This document shows positions 54,496 to 62,955 of a DNA stretch of 64,000 nucleotides, piece by piece; positions within the stretch are counted from its first letter, which is position 1; every line of letters begins with the position of its first letter. Below the pieces are notes generated by a model. That model was not told the origin of the DNA. It saw nothing but the letters and a program-made list of their open reading frames with translations, and did not search any database. The translations under genes were made by a program, and so were the position numbers. This DNA is from Streptomyces formicae (GTDB taxonomy: Bacteria > Actinomycetota > Actinomycetes > Streptomycetales > Streptomycetaceae): the NCBI RefSeq assembly GCF_022647665.1, contig NZ_CP071872.1, positions 4,216,001 to 4,280,000 on the forward strand, given 5' to 3'.

Positions 54496-56682
54496 ATGGC
54501 ACAGCCCTTCGAACTGCCGGATTTCTACGTACCGTATCCGGCGCGGCTCAACCCGCATGTCGATGTGGCGCGGGAGCACACCAGCCGGTGGGCGCGCGGC
54601 ATGGGCATGCTGGAGGGGTCGGGGATCTGGGAGCAGGAGGACCTCGACGCGCACGACTACGCCCTGCTGTGCGCGTACACCCATCCCGACTGTTCGGCCG
54701 ATGCGCTCTCGCTGGTCACGGACTGGTACGTGTGGGTGTTCTTCTTCGACGACCACTTCCTGGAGGTCTTCAAGCGCAGCGGGGACCGGGAGGGCGGCAA
54801 GGCGTATCTGGACCGGCTGCCCGCGTTCATGCCGCTGGATCCCGCGCAGGGGACGCCGGAGCCGGTGAACCAGGTCGAGGCGGGGCTGGCGGATCTGTGG
54901 GCGCGGACCGTGCCGAGCATGTCGGCGGCGTGGCGGGCCAGGTTCGCGGAGGCGACGGAGCATCTGCTGAACGAGTCGCTGTGGGAGCTCGACAACATCA
55001 ACGAGGGGCGGATCGCCAACCCGGTCGAGTACATCGAGATGCGCCGCAAGGTGGGCGGGGCGCCGTGGTCGGCGGGGCTCGTCGAGTACGCGGCGGGCGC
55101 GGAGGTGCCGGCCCAGGTGGCGGGTGCGCGTCCGCTGCGGGTGCTGCGGGACGCGTTCGCGGACGCGGTCCATCTGCGCAACGACCTGTTCTCGTACGAG
55201 CGTGAGGTCCGCGACGAGGGCGAGAACAGCAATGGCGTGCTCGTCCTGGAGACCTTCCTGGGGTGCACGACGCAGGAGGCGGCCGAAGCAGTCAACGATC
55301 TGCTGACGTCACGGCTGCAGCAGTTCGAGAACACCGCGCTGACGGAAGTGCCGGCGCTGTGTGCGGAGAAGGGGCTGGGCCCGGCGGAGTGCGCGGCGGT
55401 CGCGGCGTACACGAAGGGGCTCCAGGACTGGCAGTCCGGCGGGCACGAATGGCACATGCGGTCGAGCCGGTACATGAACAAGGGGGTGCGGACCGGGCCG
55501 TCGCTGGTGGGCGGGGTGCTCGGCACGTCGGCGCTCGATGTGAGGACGCTGTTCGGGCGTCCGGCGGCGGCGCGGCGGCGGAGCCTCACGCACGTGCCGC
55601 ACCGGCGGACCGGTCCGTCGTTGCTGCCGGACTTCGACTGCCCGTTCCCGCTGGCGGTCAGTCCCCACGTGGATCAGGCCCGGCGGCGGTCGGTGGAGTG
55701 GGCGGGCCGGATGGGTCTGCTGGAGGACATCTGGGACGAGGAGCTGCTCGTCGGTTTCGACTTCGCGCTGTGCTCGGCGGGGCTCGATCCGGACGCCTCG
55801 CCGGAGGAGCTGGAGCTCAGTGCGGAGTGGCTGACGTGGGGGACGTACGGGGACGACTACTACCCGCTGGTGTTCGGGCGGCCGCGTGATCTCGGCGCGG
55901 CGAAGGTGTGCACCGCCCGGCTGAAGGACCGGATGCCCGTCGACGACCCGGCCGCGGGGGCGGCGGGTGCGGTGAGCCCGATGGAGCGGGCGCTCGCGGA
56001 CCTGTGGGCGCGGACGGCCGGGCCGATGGGTGACGGAGCGCGGGCCGCGCTGCGCGGTGCGCTCGACGCGATGCTCGACAGCTGGCTGTGGGAGCTGCAC
56101 AACCAGGCGCAGCACCGGGTGCCCGATCCGGTGGACTACATCGAGATGCGGCGTGACACCTTCGGCTCGGGACTGACGATGATGCTGTGCCGCCTGCGGC
56201 GCGGTGGCGAGCTGCCGCCGGAGATCTACCGGAGCGGGACGGTGCGGAGCCTGGAGGACTCCCTGTCGGACTACGCGACCTTCCTGAACGACCTGTTCTC
56301 GTACCAGAAGGAGATCGAGGTCGAGGGCGAGGTGCACAACGTCGTCCTCGTGGTGCAGTCGTTCTTCGGCTGCGACTACCCCGCCGCCGTGGCGATCACG
56401 GATGATCTGATGCGCTCGCGGCTGCGCCAGTACGAGCATGTGAAGCGGCACGAACTGCCGGTGCTGTACGAGGACTTCGGGCTGGACGCGAGGGGCAGGG
56501 CCGCGCTCGACGCGTATGTGCGGGAGCTGGAGGACTGGGTCGCGGGGATCCTGAACTGGCACCGCAGCGTGCGCCGCTACAAGGAGGAGGACGTGCGGCG
56601 CGGCGCCGGTTCACCGCTGCGGACCGGGGGGCCGACGGCGATCGGCCGGGCGGCGGAGAGGGTGGTGGCGCTGCTGCGGTAG
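54496..56682 (+). CDS. geoA: Geosmin synthase (germacradienol/geosmin synthase)
   Basis: This 728-residue bifunctional class I terpene synthase is two fused terpene-cyclase domains. The N-terminal half turns farnesyl diphosphate into germacradienol; it has DDHFLE at 85-90 and the NSE motif NDLFSYEREVRDEGE. The C-terminal half converts germacradienol to geosmin with loss of acetone; it has DDYYP and NDLFSYQKEIEVEGE. The start PFELPDFYVPYPARLNPH and its copy LLPDFDCPFPLAVSPH mark the two domains. The length equals characterised Streptomyces enzymes. It gives the earthy odour. It is probably monocistronic, with a hairpin upstream; no clear ribosome-binding site stands out, although GAAAGG lies 9 bp before ATG 54496. 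Confidence 0.98.
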   Translation: MAQPFELPDFYVPYPARLNPHVDVAREHTSRWARGMGMLEGSGIWEQEDLDAHDYALLCAYTHPDCSADALSLVTDWYVWVFFFDDHFLEVFKRSGDREGGKAYLDRLPAFMPLDPAQGTPEPVNQVEAGLADLWARTVPSMSAAWRARFAEATEHLLNESLWELDNINEGRIANPVEYIEMRRKVGGAPWSAGLVEYAAGAEVPAQVAGARPLRVLRDAFADAVHLRNDLFSYEREVRDEGENSNGVLVLETFLGCTTQEAAEAVNDLLTSRLQQFENTALTEVPALCAEKGLGPAECAAVAAYTKGLQDWQSGGHEWHMRSSRYMNKGVRTGPSLVGGVLGTSALDVRTLFGRPAAARRRSLTHVPHRRTGPSLLPDFDCPFPLAVSPHVDQARRRSVEWAGRMGLLEDIWDEELLVGFDFALCSAGLDPDASPEELELSAEWLTWGTYGDDYYPLVFGRPRDLGAAKVCTARLKDRMPVDDPAAGAAGAVSPMERALADLWARTAGPMGDGARAALRGALDAMLDSWLWELHNQAQHRVPDPVDYIEMRRDTFGSGLTMMLCRLRRGGELPPEIYRSGTVRSLEDSLSDYATFLNDLFSYQKEIEVEGEVHNVVLVVQSFFGCDYPAAVAITDDLMRSRLRQYEHVKRHELPVLYEDFGLDARGRAALDAYVRELEDWVAGILNWHRSVRRYKEEDVRRGAGSPLRTGGPTAIGRAAERVVALLR

Positions 56683-56775
56683 CCCGGGCGCTGGTGCGCT
56701 TCCGGCGGTCTGCCGTGACAGGGTCTCGGCAGGCCGGTCCGTCGAGCGGTCGAGCAGGCGAGCGGGCCGGGCGGG

Positions 56776-57276
56776 TCAGCCCTGCTGGAAGAGCTCCGCG
56801 GGCAGCGGCTTGAGCAGCGCGTACAGATCGTCGGTGATCGGCCGGTCCCAGCTGGCGATCGTGACGAGGACGTTGTCGCTGCGGTCGAACTGGACGCAGG
56901 AGATCCGGCTCTCGGAGAGCTTGATCCGCCGCACGATCAGCAGGTTGTCGCCCTGCATCACCGGGACGTCCTCGGTGCCGGTGACGGTGACCTCCTCGTC
57001 GTTCTCCAGCGCCACGAGCAGTTGGGCGACCTCGAAGGGGATCTGTCCCTCGGTGAGCTCCCGGGCGGGTGAGCCCTCGGGCAGATTGCCGATGATCATC
57101 GCGGGGCCGCGGCCGCCGAACAGGTCGTAGCGGAGGAAGACGCCCTGGCAGCTCCCGTCGGGTGCGGGCAGCAGCCCGGCGCCGAGGTTTCCGGGCCAGT
57201 CCCCCGGGTCCATGGCCAGGACGTCGAAGTCCGGGCCGGCGGGGGTGGCGGCGCTGCGGCGGCGGAGGAAGGACAT
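56776..57276 (-). CDS. Conserved hypothetical protein
   Basis: This is a soluble protein of about 166 residues, without signal peptide or membrane segment. Its beta-rich sequence (FDVLAMDPGDWPGNLGAG, GVFLRYDLFGGRGPAMIIGNL, LVALENDEEVTVTGTEDV, RISCVQFDRSDNVLVTIASWDRPI) ends in an amphipathic helix (LYALLKPLPAEL). I do not recognise the family by name, though the composition is that of a conserved, well-folded actinobacterial protein. ATG 57276 has GGAGGAAGG directly upstream on the coding strand. It is divergent from the DinB gene and converges on geosmin synthase. Confidence 0.7.
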   Translation of the reverse strand: MSFLRRRSAATPAGPDFDVLAMDPGDWPGNLGAGLLPAPDGSCQGVFLRYDLFGGRGPAMIIGNLPEGSPARELTEGQIPFEVAQLLVALENDEEVTVTGTEDVPVMQGDNLLIVRRIKLSESRISCVQFDRSDNVLVTIASWDRPITDDLYALLKPLPAELFQQG

Positions 57277-57503
57277 GCGGTAATGGTACGTGCCCCGGGG
57301 CCCGGGACGGGGACCTGGGTGGCCGGGATCGGCACCGCCCCACCGTGCTCCTGGACCGGCACCGTCCGGTCCGCACGAAGCTACGACCACCGTCGAACTT
57401 CGACGGCTTTCGTACTACCCGCCCTGCCCGCAGCCCGCGATTCCCCGACGGCGGGTGCCGCTCCCGGCACGGGCTGTCAGTGCCGGGTGGGAGACTGCCC
57501 GGC

Positions 57504-58097
57504 ATGACCGAACCGAGCGCGAAAGCGGACCTCCTCCGCTACCTGCAAGCTGCACGCGAGGCCCTGCTGTGGAAGCTCGACGGGCTCCCGGAGTACGACG
57601 TCCGCCGTCCGCTGACGCCGACCGGAACGAACCTGCTGGGGCTGGTCAAGCACGTCACCGGGGTGGAGCTGGGGTACTTCGGCGACACGTTCGGGAGGCC
57701 GTTCTTCGACGCACTGCCGCCCTCGTACCGGGAGGACGCCGAACCCAACGCGGACATGTGGGCCACTGCCGACGAGTCGCGCGAACAGATCGTCGGGCTG
57801 TACCGGCAGGCGTGGGCGCACTCGGACGCCACGATCGCGGCGCTGGCGCTCGATGCGGTCGGGCACGTCCCGTGGTGGCCGGAGGAACGACGAGAGGTGA
57901 CTTTGCATCACGTCCTGGTGCGCGTGATCGCCGACACCCACCGGCACGCCGGCCATGCCGACATCGTCCGTGAGCTCATCGACGGGGCCGTCGGCATGTG
58001 GGAGGACAACGACGCCATGCCGCCCGGCGATCAGGCGTGGTGGGAGAACCACCGGCGCCGGCTGGAGCGCGTGGCGCGGGAAGCGGATCACGGCTGA
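57504..58097 (+). CDS. DinB-family protein (DfsB/YfiT-like)
   Basis: This is 197 residues. The four-helix DinB fold has metal-ligand histidines in LGLVKHVTGVELGYF and in the helix with DTHRHAGHADIVRELIDG; EYDVRRPLTPTGTNLLGL is the usual inter-helix segment of this subfamily. DinB proteins include bacillithiol/mycothiol-dependent S-transferases, so a mycothiol-dependent detoxification role is plausible. GGGAG lies 10 bp upstream of ATG 57504. Confidence 0.9.
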   Translation: MTEPSAKADLLRYLQAAREALLWKLDGLPEYDVRRPLTPTGTNLLGLVKHVTGVELGYFGDTFGRPFFDALPPSYREDAEPNADMWATADESREQIVGLYRQAWAHSDATIAALALDAVGHVPWWPEERREVTLHHVLVRVIADTHRHAGHADIVRELIDGAVGMWEDNDAMPPGDQAWWENHRRRLERVAREADHG

Positions 58098-58418
58098 TCC
58101 CCGCGATGACGACGATCGGGGGTGCTCCCGGCGCGGAGACGTCGGGCCTGAAGGCCGGCGGCTGATCCCCGCCTGAAGGCCGGCTCGCGCTCGGTGAGCG
58201 CCTCGCTGAACTCCCCCACGCTGCTCGCCCGGCTCCGCTGGGGCTGCTCCATCGGCCTCCAGCCGCTGAAGCGTGCGCTCGACGGCGACGCGTACCGCAC
58301 GCTCCGGCCCGTGACGTCCACGGGCCGGGCTGCGTCGCGGTCCCGTCTCCGTTCCCGGCCTTCGCCGTTCCCGGTCCGTCTCCGTTGCCGGCCCTTCGCC
58401 GTCCGGGACCGCGGCGGG
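58098..58418. other. Intergenic region
   Basis: Contains two copies of GGCGGCTGATCCCCGC-like sequence with CCTGAAGGCCGGC blocks (58081-58190), a small duplication. No gene is visible. Confidence 0.45.
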
Positions 58419-58661
58419 TCAGGTGAGGTCGAACTCTCCCTCGCGGGCGTTGAGGACGAAGGCGCGCCACTCGCCCGGGGTGAAGATCAGCGACGGGCTC
58501 TCCGGGCGCCCGGCGTTGCGCATGGCGATGAAGCCCTCGACGAAGGCGATCTGGACGTCGCCAGCGCCTTGGGTGCCCGACTGCCAGTCCGCCTGGCTGA
58601 GGTCGAGGTCCGGCTTGCTCCAGCCCGAAAGCGGCTGCTGCCTGGTGATGCTCTCGGCCAC
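58419..58661 (-). CDS. DUF397 domain protein
   Basis: This 80-residue DUF397 protein has LSGWSKPDLDLSQADWQSGTQG (split), VQIAFVEGFIAMRNAGRPESP and LIFTPGEWRAFVLNAREGEFDL. DUF397 proteins are small partners of XRE/DUF5753 regulators (the BldB/WhiJ systems) in Streptomyces development. Here no partner regulator gene is adjacent, so it is an orphan copy. GTG 58661 has GGGAGGAG upstream. Confidence 0.93.
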   Translation of the reverse strand: MAESITRQQPLSGWSKPDLDLSQADWQSGTQGAGDVQIAFVEGFIAMRNAGRPESPSLIFTPGEWRAFVLNAREGEFDLT

Positions 58662-58752
58662 GTCCGTACTCCTCCCGGTTCGTCGTCCGCGCTCAGACTA
58701 GCGATCGTCGCCGGTCACGGACAGGCCGCGGGGCGTGGCGGAACGTGGTGAC

Positions 58753-59922
58753 TCAGTTCGCCGGGGGCTCGGTGCCGACGAGCCACATGGAGAAGAACTG
58801 CGAGCCGCCGCCGTAGGCGTGGCCGAGCGCCCTGCGCGCGCCGTCCACCTGGTGTTCGCCCGCCTGGCCGCGCACCTGGAGCGCCGCCTCGGCAAATCGG
58901 ATCATGCCGGAGGCGCCGATGGGGTTGGTGGAGAGCACGCCTCCGGACGGGTTGACGGGCAGCTCGCCGTCGAGTTCGGTGACACCGGACTCGGTGAGCT
59001 TCCATCCTTCGCCCTCCGCGGCGAAGCCGAGATTCTCCAGCCACATCGGCTCGTACCAGGAGAACGGGACGTACATCTCGACGGCGTCGATCTCGCGGCG
59101 CGGATCGGCGATGCCCGCCTGGCGGTAGACGTCTGCCGCGCAGTCCTTGCCGGCCTGGGGGGAGACGAAGTCCTTGCCGGCGAAGAGGGTGGGTTCGCTG
59201 CGCATCGCGCCGCCGTGCATCCAGGCGGGCGGTCGCGGTGAACGGGCCGCGCCCGCCCGGTCGGTGAGGACCATCGCGCAGGCGCCGTCGGACGACGGGC
59301 AGGTCTCCGAGTAGCGGATCGGGTCCCACAGCATGGGCGACGCCTGGACCTTCTCCAGGGTGATGTCGTGCTCGTGCAGATGGGCGTACGGGTTCCTGAG
59401 GGCGTTGCGGCGGTCCTTGTACGCGACGAGGGAGCCAACGGTGTCGGGCGCGCCGCTGCGGCGCATGTACGCACGCACGTGCGGGGCGAAGAAGCCGCCC
59501 GCGCCGGCGAGCAGGGGCTGCTGGAACGGGATCGGCAGCGACAGGCCCCACATGGCGTTCGACTCGGACTGCTTCTCGAAGGCCATGGTGAGGACGGTGC
59601 CGTGGACGCGGGCGGCGACGAGGCCCGCGGCGACGAGTGCGGTGGAGCCGCCGACGGAGCCCGCGGTGTGGACGCGGAGCATCGGTTTGCCGGCGGCGCC
59701 GAGCGCGTCGGCGAGGTAGAGCTCCGGCATCATCACGCCCTCAAAGAAGTCGGGCGCCTTGCCGATGACGACGGCGTCGATATCCGCCCAGGTCAGCTCG
59801 GCGTCGTCGAGGGCGCGCCGGGCCGCCTCGCGGACGAGTCCGGCGATGGAGACGTCGTGGCGGGCGGCCACGTGCTTGGTCTGGCCGATGCCGACGACGG
59901 CCACGGGCTCCTTACCGGACAT
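58753..59922 (-). CDS. Thiolase-fold lipid-transfer-like protein, catalytic Cys missing
   Basis: This 389-residue thiolase-fold protein of the SCP-x/Ltp type starts AVVGIGQTKHVAARHDVSI and contains LRVHTAGSVGGSTALVAAG. Where SCP-x thiolases have the nucleophile (NNCSTGSTAL), the aligned residue is Ser. The C-terminal GHPIGASG motif reads NPIGASG after PSGGVLST, so the catalytic His is also replaced. It is therefore unlikely to be a thiolase; Ltp2-type aldolases have the same losses. It overlaps the other thiolase gene by 11 bp and is last in the four-gene leftward operon. Confidence 0.85.
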   Translation of the reverse strand: MSGKEPVAVVGIGQTKHVAARHDVSIAGLVREAARRALDDAELTWADIDAVVIGKAPDFFEGVMMPELYLADALGAAGKPMLRVHTAGSVGGSTALVAAGLVAARVHGTVLTMAFEKQSESNAMWGLSLPIPFQQPLLAGAGGFFAPHVRAYMRRSGAPDTVGSLVAYKDRRNALRNPYAHLHEHDITLEKVQASPMLWDPIRYSETCPSSDGACAMVLTDRAGAARSPRPPAWMHGGAMRSEPTLFAGKDFVSPQAGKDCAADVYRQAGIADPRREIDAVEMYVPFSWYEPMWLENLGFAAEGEGWKLTESGVTELDGELPVNPSGGVLSTNPIGASGMIRFAEAALQVRGQAGEHQVDGARRALGHAYGGGSQFFSMWLVGTEPPAN

Positions 59923-60964
59923 GCGGCTCTCCTTCGAGGACGGCGACCAGGTTCTGCTGAAGGCAGGGGCCCGAGGTGGCGTGGGCGAGGGCGCGGTCGG
60001 ACGCGCCGGTGTGGACACGGGCGGCGGCCTCGCCGAGCCGGATGAGGCCGGCGGCCATGACGGGGTTGGCGGCGAGCGCGCCGCCGGACGGGTTGACGGT
60101 GACGGTGTCGTCGAGCTTCAGGGCCCTGCGGAGCACGACCTCCTGGGAGGTGAAGGGGGCGTGCAGCTCGGCGGTGTCGACGGGCCGTTCGAAGGCTCCG
60201 GCGCGTTCGGCGGCGAGGCGGGTGGAGGGCGACTCGGTGAGATCGCGCACGCCGAGGCTGTGCGATTCGATGCGGTGGTCCATGCCGCGGATCCAGGCGG
60301 GGCGTTCGCACAGTTCGCGGGCCCTGTCGCCGGCGGCGAGGATCACGGCGGCGGCTCCGTCGGAGACGGGCGGGCAGTCTCCGGTGCGCAGCGGCCGTAC
60401 GACGTAGTCGCCCTGGGCCATCGGCCCGCGCAGCTGGGCGTGCGGGTTGGCGGACGCGGCGGTGCGGCTGCGGGCGGCGATGCCGGCGAGTTCCCGTTCG
60501 CTGGTGTGCTCGGCGTCGATGAGCGCCTGGGCCTGGAGTGCGGCGACGGCGACGGCGTCGGGCCAGAGCGGGGCGATGTAGTACGGGTCGAGCTGGCGGG
60601 TGAGCACATCGCGCACAGAGCCGGGCGAGGACTTGCCGTACGCGTAGACCAGCGCGGTGTCCGCGTCGCCGGTGAGGAGCTTGACCCAGGCCTCGTACAG
60701 GGCCCAGGCGCCGTCCATCTCGACGTGCGACTCGGAGATCGGCGGCCAGGCGCCGACGCCGTCGAGTGCCATCGTGAAGGAGAAGGCGCGGCCGGCGAGG
60801 TAGTCGGAGGAGCCGGAGCAGGTGAAGCCGATGTCGCCGGTCCGCAGCCCGGTCCGGCCGAGGACGTCGTGCAGGACCGGCATGAGCATCTCGACCTCGG
60901 AGAGCTCTTCGCTGCTGCGCCGGTGGCCGGTCTGGGAGAAGGCGACGATCGCGACGTCTCGCAT
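59912..60964 (-). CDS. Thiolase-fold lipid-transfer-like protein (second subunit)
   Basis: This 350-residue thiolase fold begins VAIVAFSQTGHRRSSEELSE and contains FTCSGSSDYLAGRAFSFTMA and HVEMDGAWALYEAWVKLLTG, where the nucleophilic Cys should be but is absent. Later come GDCPPVSDGAAAVILA and VNPSGGALAANPVMAAGLIR, again with Asn in place of the catalytic His. It is the probable partner of the gene at 58,753: they overlap by 11 bp and would be made together. The DUF35 gene stops 2 bp upstream of its start. The pair-plus-DUF35 layout matches Ltp-DUF35 acyl-CoA aldolase complexes. Confidence 0.85.
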   Translation of the reverse strand: MRDVAIVAFSQTGHRRSSEELSEVEMLMPVLHDVLGRTGLRTGDIGFTCSGSSDYLAGRAFSFTMALDGVGAWPPISESHVEMDGAWALYEAWVKLLTGDADTALVYAYGKSSPGSVRDVLTRQLDPYYIAPLWPDAVAVAALQAQALIDAEHTSERELAGIAARSRTAASANPHAQLRGPMAQGDYVVRPLRTGDCPPVSDGAAAVILAAGDRARELCERPAWIRGMDHRIESHSLGVRDLTESPSTRLAAERAGAFERPVDTAELHAPFTSQEVVLRRALKLDDTVTVNPSGGALAANPVMAAGLIRLGEAAARVHTGASDRALAHATSGPCLQQNLVAVLEGEPHVR

Positions 60965-60966
60965 GG

Positions 60967-61932
60967 CTACAGCAGCTCCTTGTAGGTGTCGTAGTCGGCG
61001 TCGGGCTCGCCGGTGGGCCGGTAGTGGTCGGGGTGGCGGCCCCCTTCGGTCCACACGGGTTCGACGCGCAGGCCCATGCGCACCTGGTCGTACGGGATGC
61101 CGGCGATACGGCCGTGCAGCGCCAGGCCGGCGCCGTCGAGGGCGATGTGCGCGTAGACGTAGGGCACTTCGATGTCGAGATTCTTCGCTTTGATGTTGAC
61201 GATGCAGTACGTGGTGACGGTGCCGCGGGGGCCGACCTCGACCTGCTCGGCGGTGGCGACGCCGCAGGTGGGGCAGGCGCCGCGGGGCGGGACGTACACC
61301 TTGCGGCAGGACGGGCAGCGTTCGCCGGTGGTGCGCTGCTCGGCGAGGGCGGCGAGATGGCGGGCCTGGGCTCGGCCGGGGGTGTAGGTGTAGTCGAGGC
61401 GTGCGGGGGCGACGATGCGGGTGACGGGGTCCTCGAACGCGCCGCTGTGCTCGCGGGCCCGGCCGGCCGGTTCGCCTTCGTACGGCTCGAAGCAGGCGAT
61501 GTCGGTGATGGCGCCGGTGCGCTCGGCCGCCCAGCGGACGCGGACGCGCATTCCGGTGCGTACAGCGTCGGGGCCGGGGGCGTCGAGGGCGTGGAGGAGG
61601 GCGCTGTCGGCGCCGTCGAGCCTCACCATGGCCCAGGCGAAGGGGGTCGCGAGGGGCTGGCCGGGGCGGGGCTCGTGGTTCCACGCCCAGGTGGTGACGG
61701 TGCCGGTGGCTGCGACCTCCACGAGGTCGCGTATCTCGTCGGCGGTGTCGGGGTCGTACTCGACGGGCGGGACGAGAACGCGGCCGCGGCCGCCGGCGGT
61801 CCTGACGCCGAGGACGGTGCGCTCGCGCAGGCCGGTGAGGAAGGCGGACTGGACGGGGCCGAGGGACCGGGTGAAGGGGAACTCGACGACGAGGGGTGCG
61901 CGGAGCACTTCCGGTGCAGGGGTGGAGGACAT
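60967..61932 (-). CDS. Double DUF35 (OB-fold, one zinc ribbon) acyl-CoA-associated protein
   Basis: This is 321 residues. The C-terminal half is a full DUF35 unit: zinc ribbon CPSCRKVYVPPRGACPTC (four Cys) followed by an OB fold (VEVGPRGTVTTYCIVNIKAK, YVYAHIALDGAGLALHGRIAG, GLRVEPVWTEGG). The N-terminal half has a second OB fold without zinc ribbon (LVEVAATGTVTTWAWNHEP, FAWAMVRLDGADSALLHALD, MRVRVRWAAER). DUF35 proteins hold acyl-CoA and are needed by Ltp2-type thiolase-fold aldolases. AAGGAG lies just upstream of ATG 61932. It is in the operon between enoyl-CoA hydratase and the two thiolase-fold genes. Confidence 0.9.
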   Translation of the reverse strand: MSSTPAPEVLRAPLVVEFPFTRSLGPVQSAFLTGLRERTVLGVRTAGGRGRVLVPPVEYDPDTADEIRDLVEVAATGTVTTWAWNHEPRPGQPLATPFAWAMVRLDGADSALLHALDAPGPDAVRTGMRVRVRWAAERTGAITDIACFEPYEGEPAGRAREHSGAFEDPVTRIVAPARLDYTYTPGRAQARHLAALAEQRTTGERCPSCRKVYVPPRGACPTCGVATAEQVEVGPRGTVTTYCIVNIKAKNLDIEVPYVYAHIALDGAGLALHGRIAGIPYDQVRMGLRVEPVWTEGGRHPDHYRPTGEPDADYDTYKELL

Positions 61933-61967
61933 GGGGCTCCTTGGGGTGGGGTGCGGGGCGGAGGGGG

Positions 61968-62768
61968 TCACGCCCGGCGGTACACAGGGGCGCGCTTCTC
62001 CGCGAACGCGCGGGCGCCCTCCTTCGCGTCGGCGGTGTCGAAGACCGGCCAGCCGCGCTTGAGTTCGGCGGCCAGCCCTTCGGTCTCCGTCATCTCCGCG
62101 GTCTCGTAGACGGACGCCTTCACCGCCTCCACCGCCAGTGGGCCGCAGGCGTTGATCTGCTCGGCGATGGCCAGGGCCTTCTCCAGGGCGGTGCCGTCGG
62201 GGACGACGTGGCCGACGAGGCCGATGCGTTCGGCTTCGGCGGCGGTGTACGGGCGGCCGGTGAGCAGCATTTCGAGGGCGTGGGTGCGAGGGATCTGCCG
62301 CTGGAGACGCACGGTCGAGCCGCCGATGGGGAAGAGTCCGCGCTTGACCTCGAAGAGTCCGAAGGTGGCGCTCGCGCCCGCGACGCGGATGTCGGTGCCC
62401 TGGAGGATCTCGGTGCCGCCCGCCACGCAGTGGCCTTCGACGGCGGCGACGACGGGTTTGCGCGGGCGGTGGTGGCGCAGCATCGCCTTCCAGTGCAGAT
62501 CGGGGTCGGCCTTCAGCCGGTCGCGGTACTGCTCGCCCTCCATCCCCTTGCCCGCCAGCGCCTTGAGGTCCATCCCTGCGCAGAACGACCCGCCCGCTCC
62601 GGTGAGGACGACGGAGCGGATGCCGTCGTCCGCGTCGGCCTCGAGCCAGCCGTCGTGGAGTCCGACGAGCATCGGCAGCGACAGTGCGTTCTTCGCCTCC
62701 GCCCTGTTGAGGGTGAGCACCAGCGTGGCGCCTTCGCGCTGCACGGTGAGGTGTTCCGTACCAGCCAT
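61968..62768 (-). CDS. Enoyl-CoA hydratase/isomerase (crotonase)
   Basis: This 266-residue crotonase has an oxyanion-hole segment with SFCAGMDLKAL. The catalytic region is EGHCVAGGTEILQGTDIRVA, where Glu in GGTEI is the first catalytic acid, and Glu in LFEVKRGLFPIGGSTVRL is the second, so it should be a true hydratase. It is the first gene of the leftward operon, with GGGAGG before ATG 62768. It would hydrate the enoyl-CoA that the following aldolase-like proteins could then cleave. Confidence 0.95.
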   Translation of the reverse strand: MAGTEHLTVQREGATLVLTLNRAEAKNALSLPMLVGLHDGWLEADADDGIRSVVLTGAGGSFCAGMDLKALAGKGMEGEQYRDRLKADPDLHWKAMLRHHRPRKPVVAAVEGHCVAGGTEILQGTDIRVAGASATFGLFEVKRGLFPIGGSTVRLQRQIPRTHALEMLLTGRPYTAAEAERIGLVGHVVPDGTALEKALAIAEQINACGPLAVEAVKASVYETAEMTETEGLAAELKRGWPVFDTADAKEGARAFAEKRAPVYRRA

Positions 62769-62839
62769 GACCGTCCTCCCGCCTCCCGTCCGCGTACCTG
62801 GAACAGGTTGCAGGAGCCCTGGGCCCAGTTCAATAGTTT

Positions 62840-62856
62840 TCTGACACACAGTCAGA
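62840..62856. promoter_or_regulatory. Palindromic operator-like site between the divergent lipid genes
   Basis: TCTGAC-n5-GTCAGA (62840-62856), a perfect 6-bp inverted repeat, lies 72 bp before the hydratase start and 100 bp before the synthetase start. The half-site resembles operators of TetR-type lipid-catabolism repressors such as KstR/FadR-like proteins. A single site could control both directions. No regulator gene is in the window. Confidence 0.55.
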
Positions 62857-62955
62857 TTTCTTGTGCGGGACCCCTTCCCAGTTGTGGGCGGCGGCGCTCT
62901 AATGACCGCTCCGAGGCGTTGTGCCGTGCGGGCCGGACCGGGGTCAGGAGGAATG

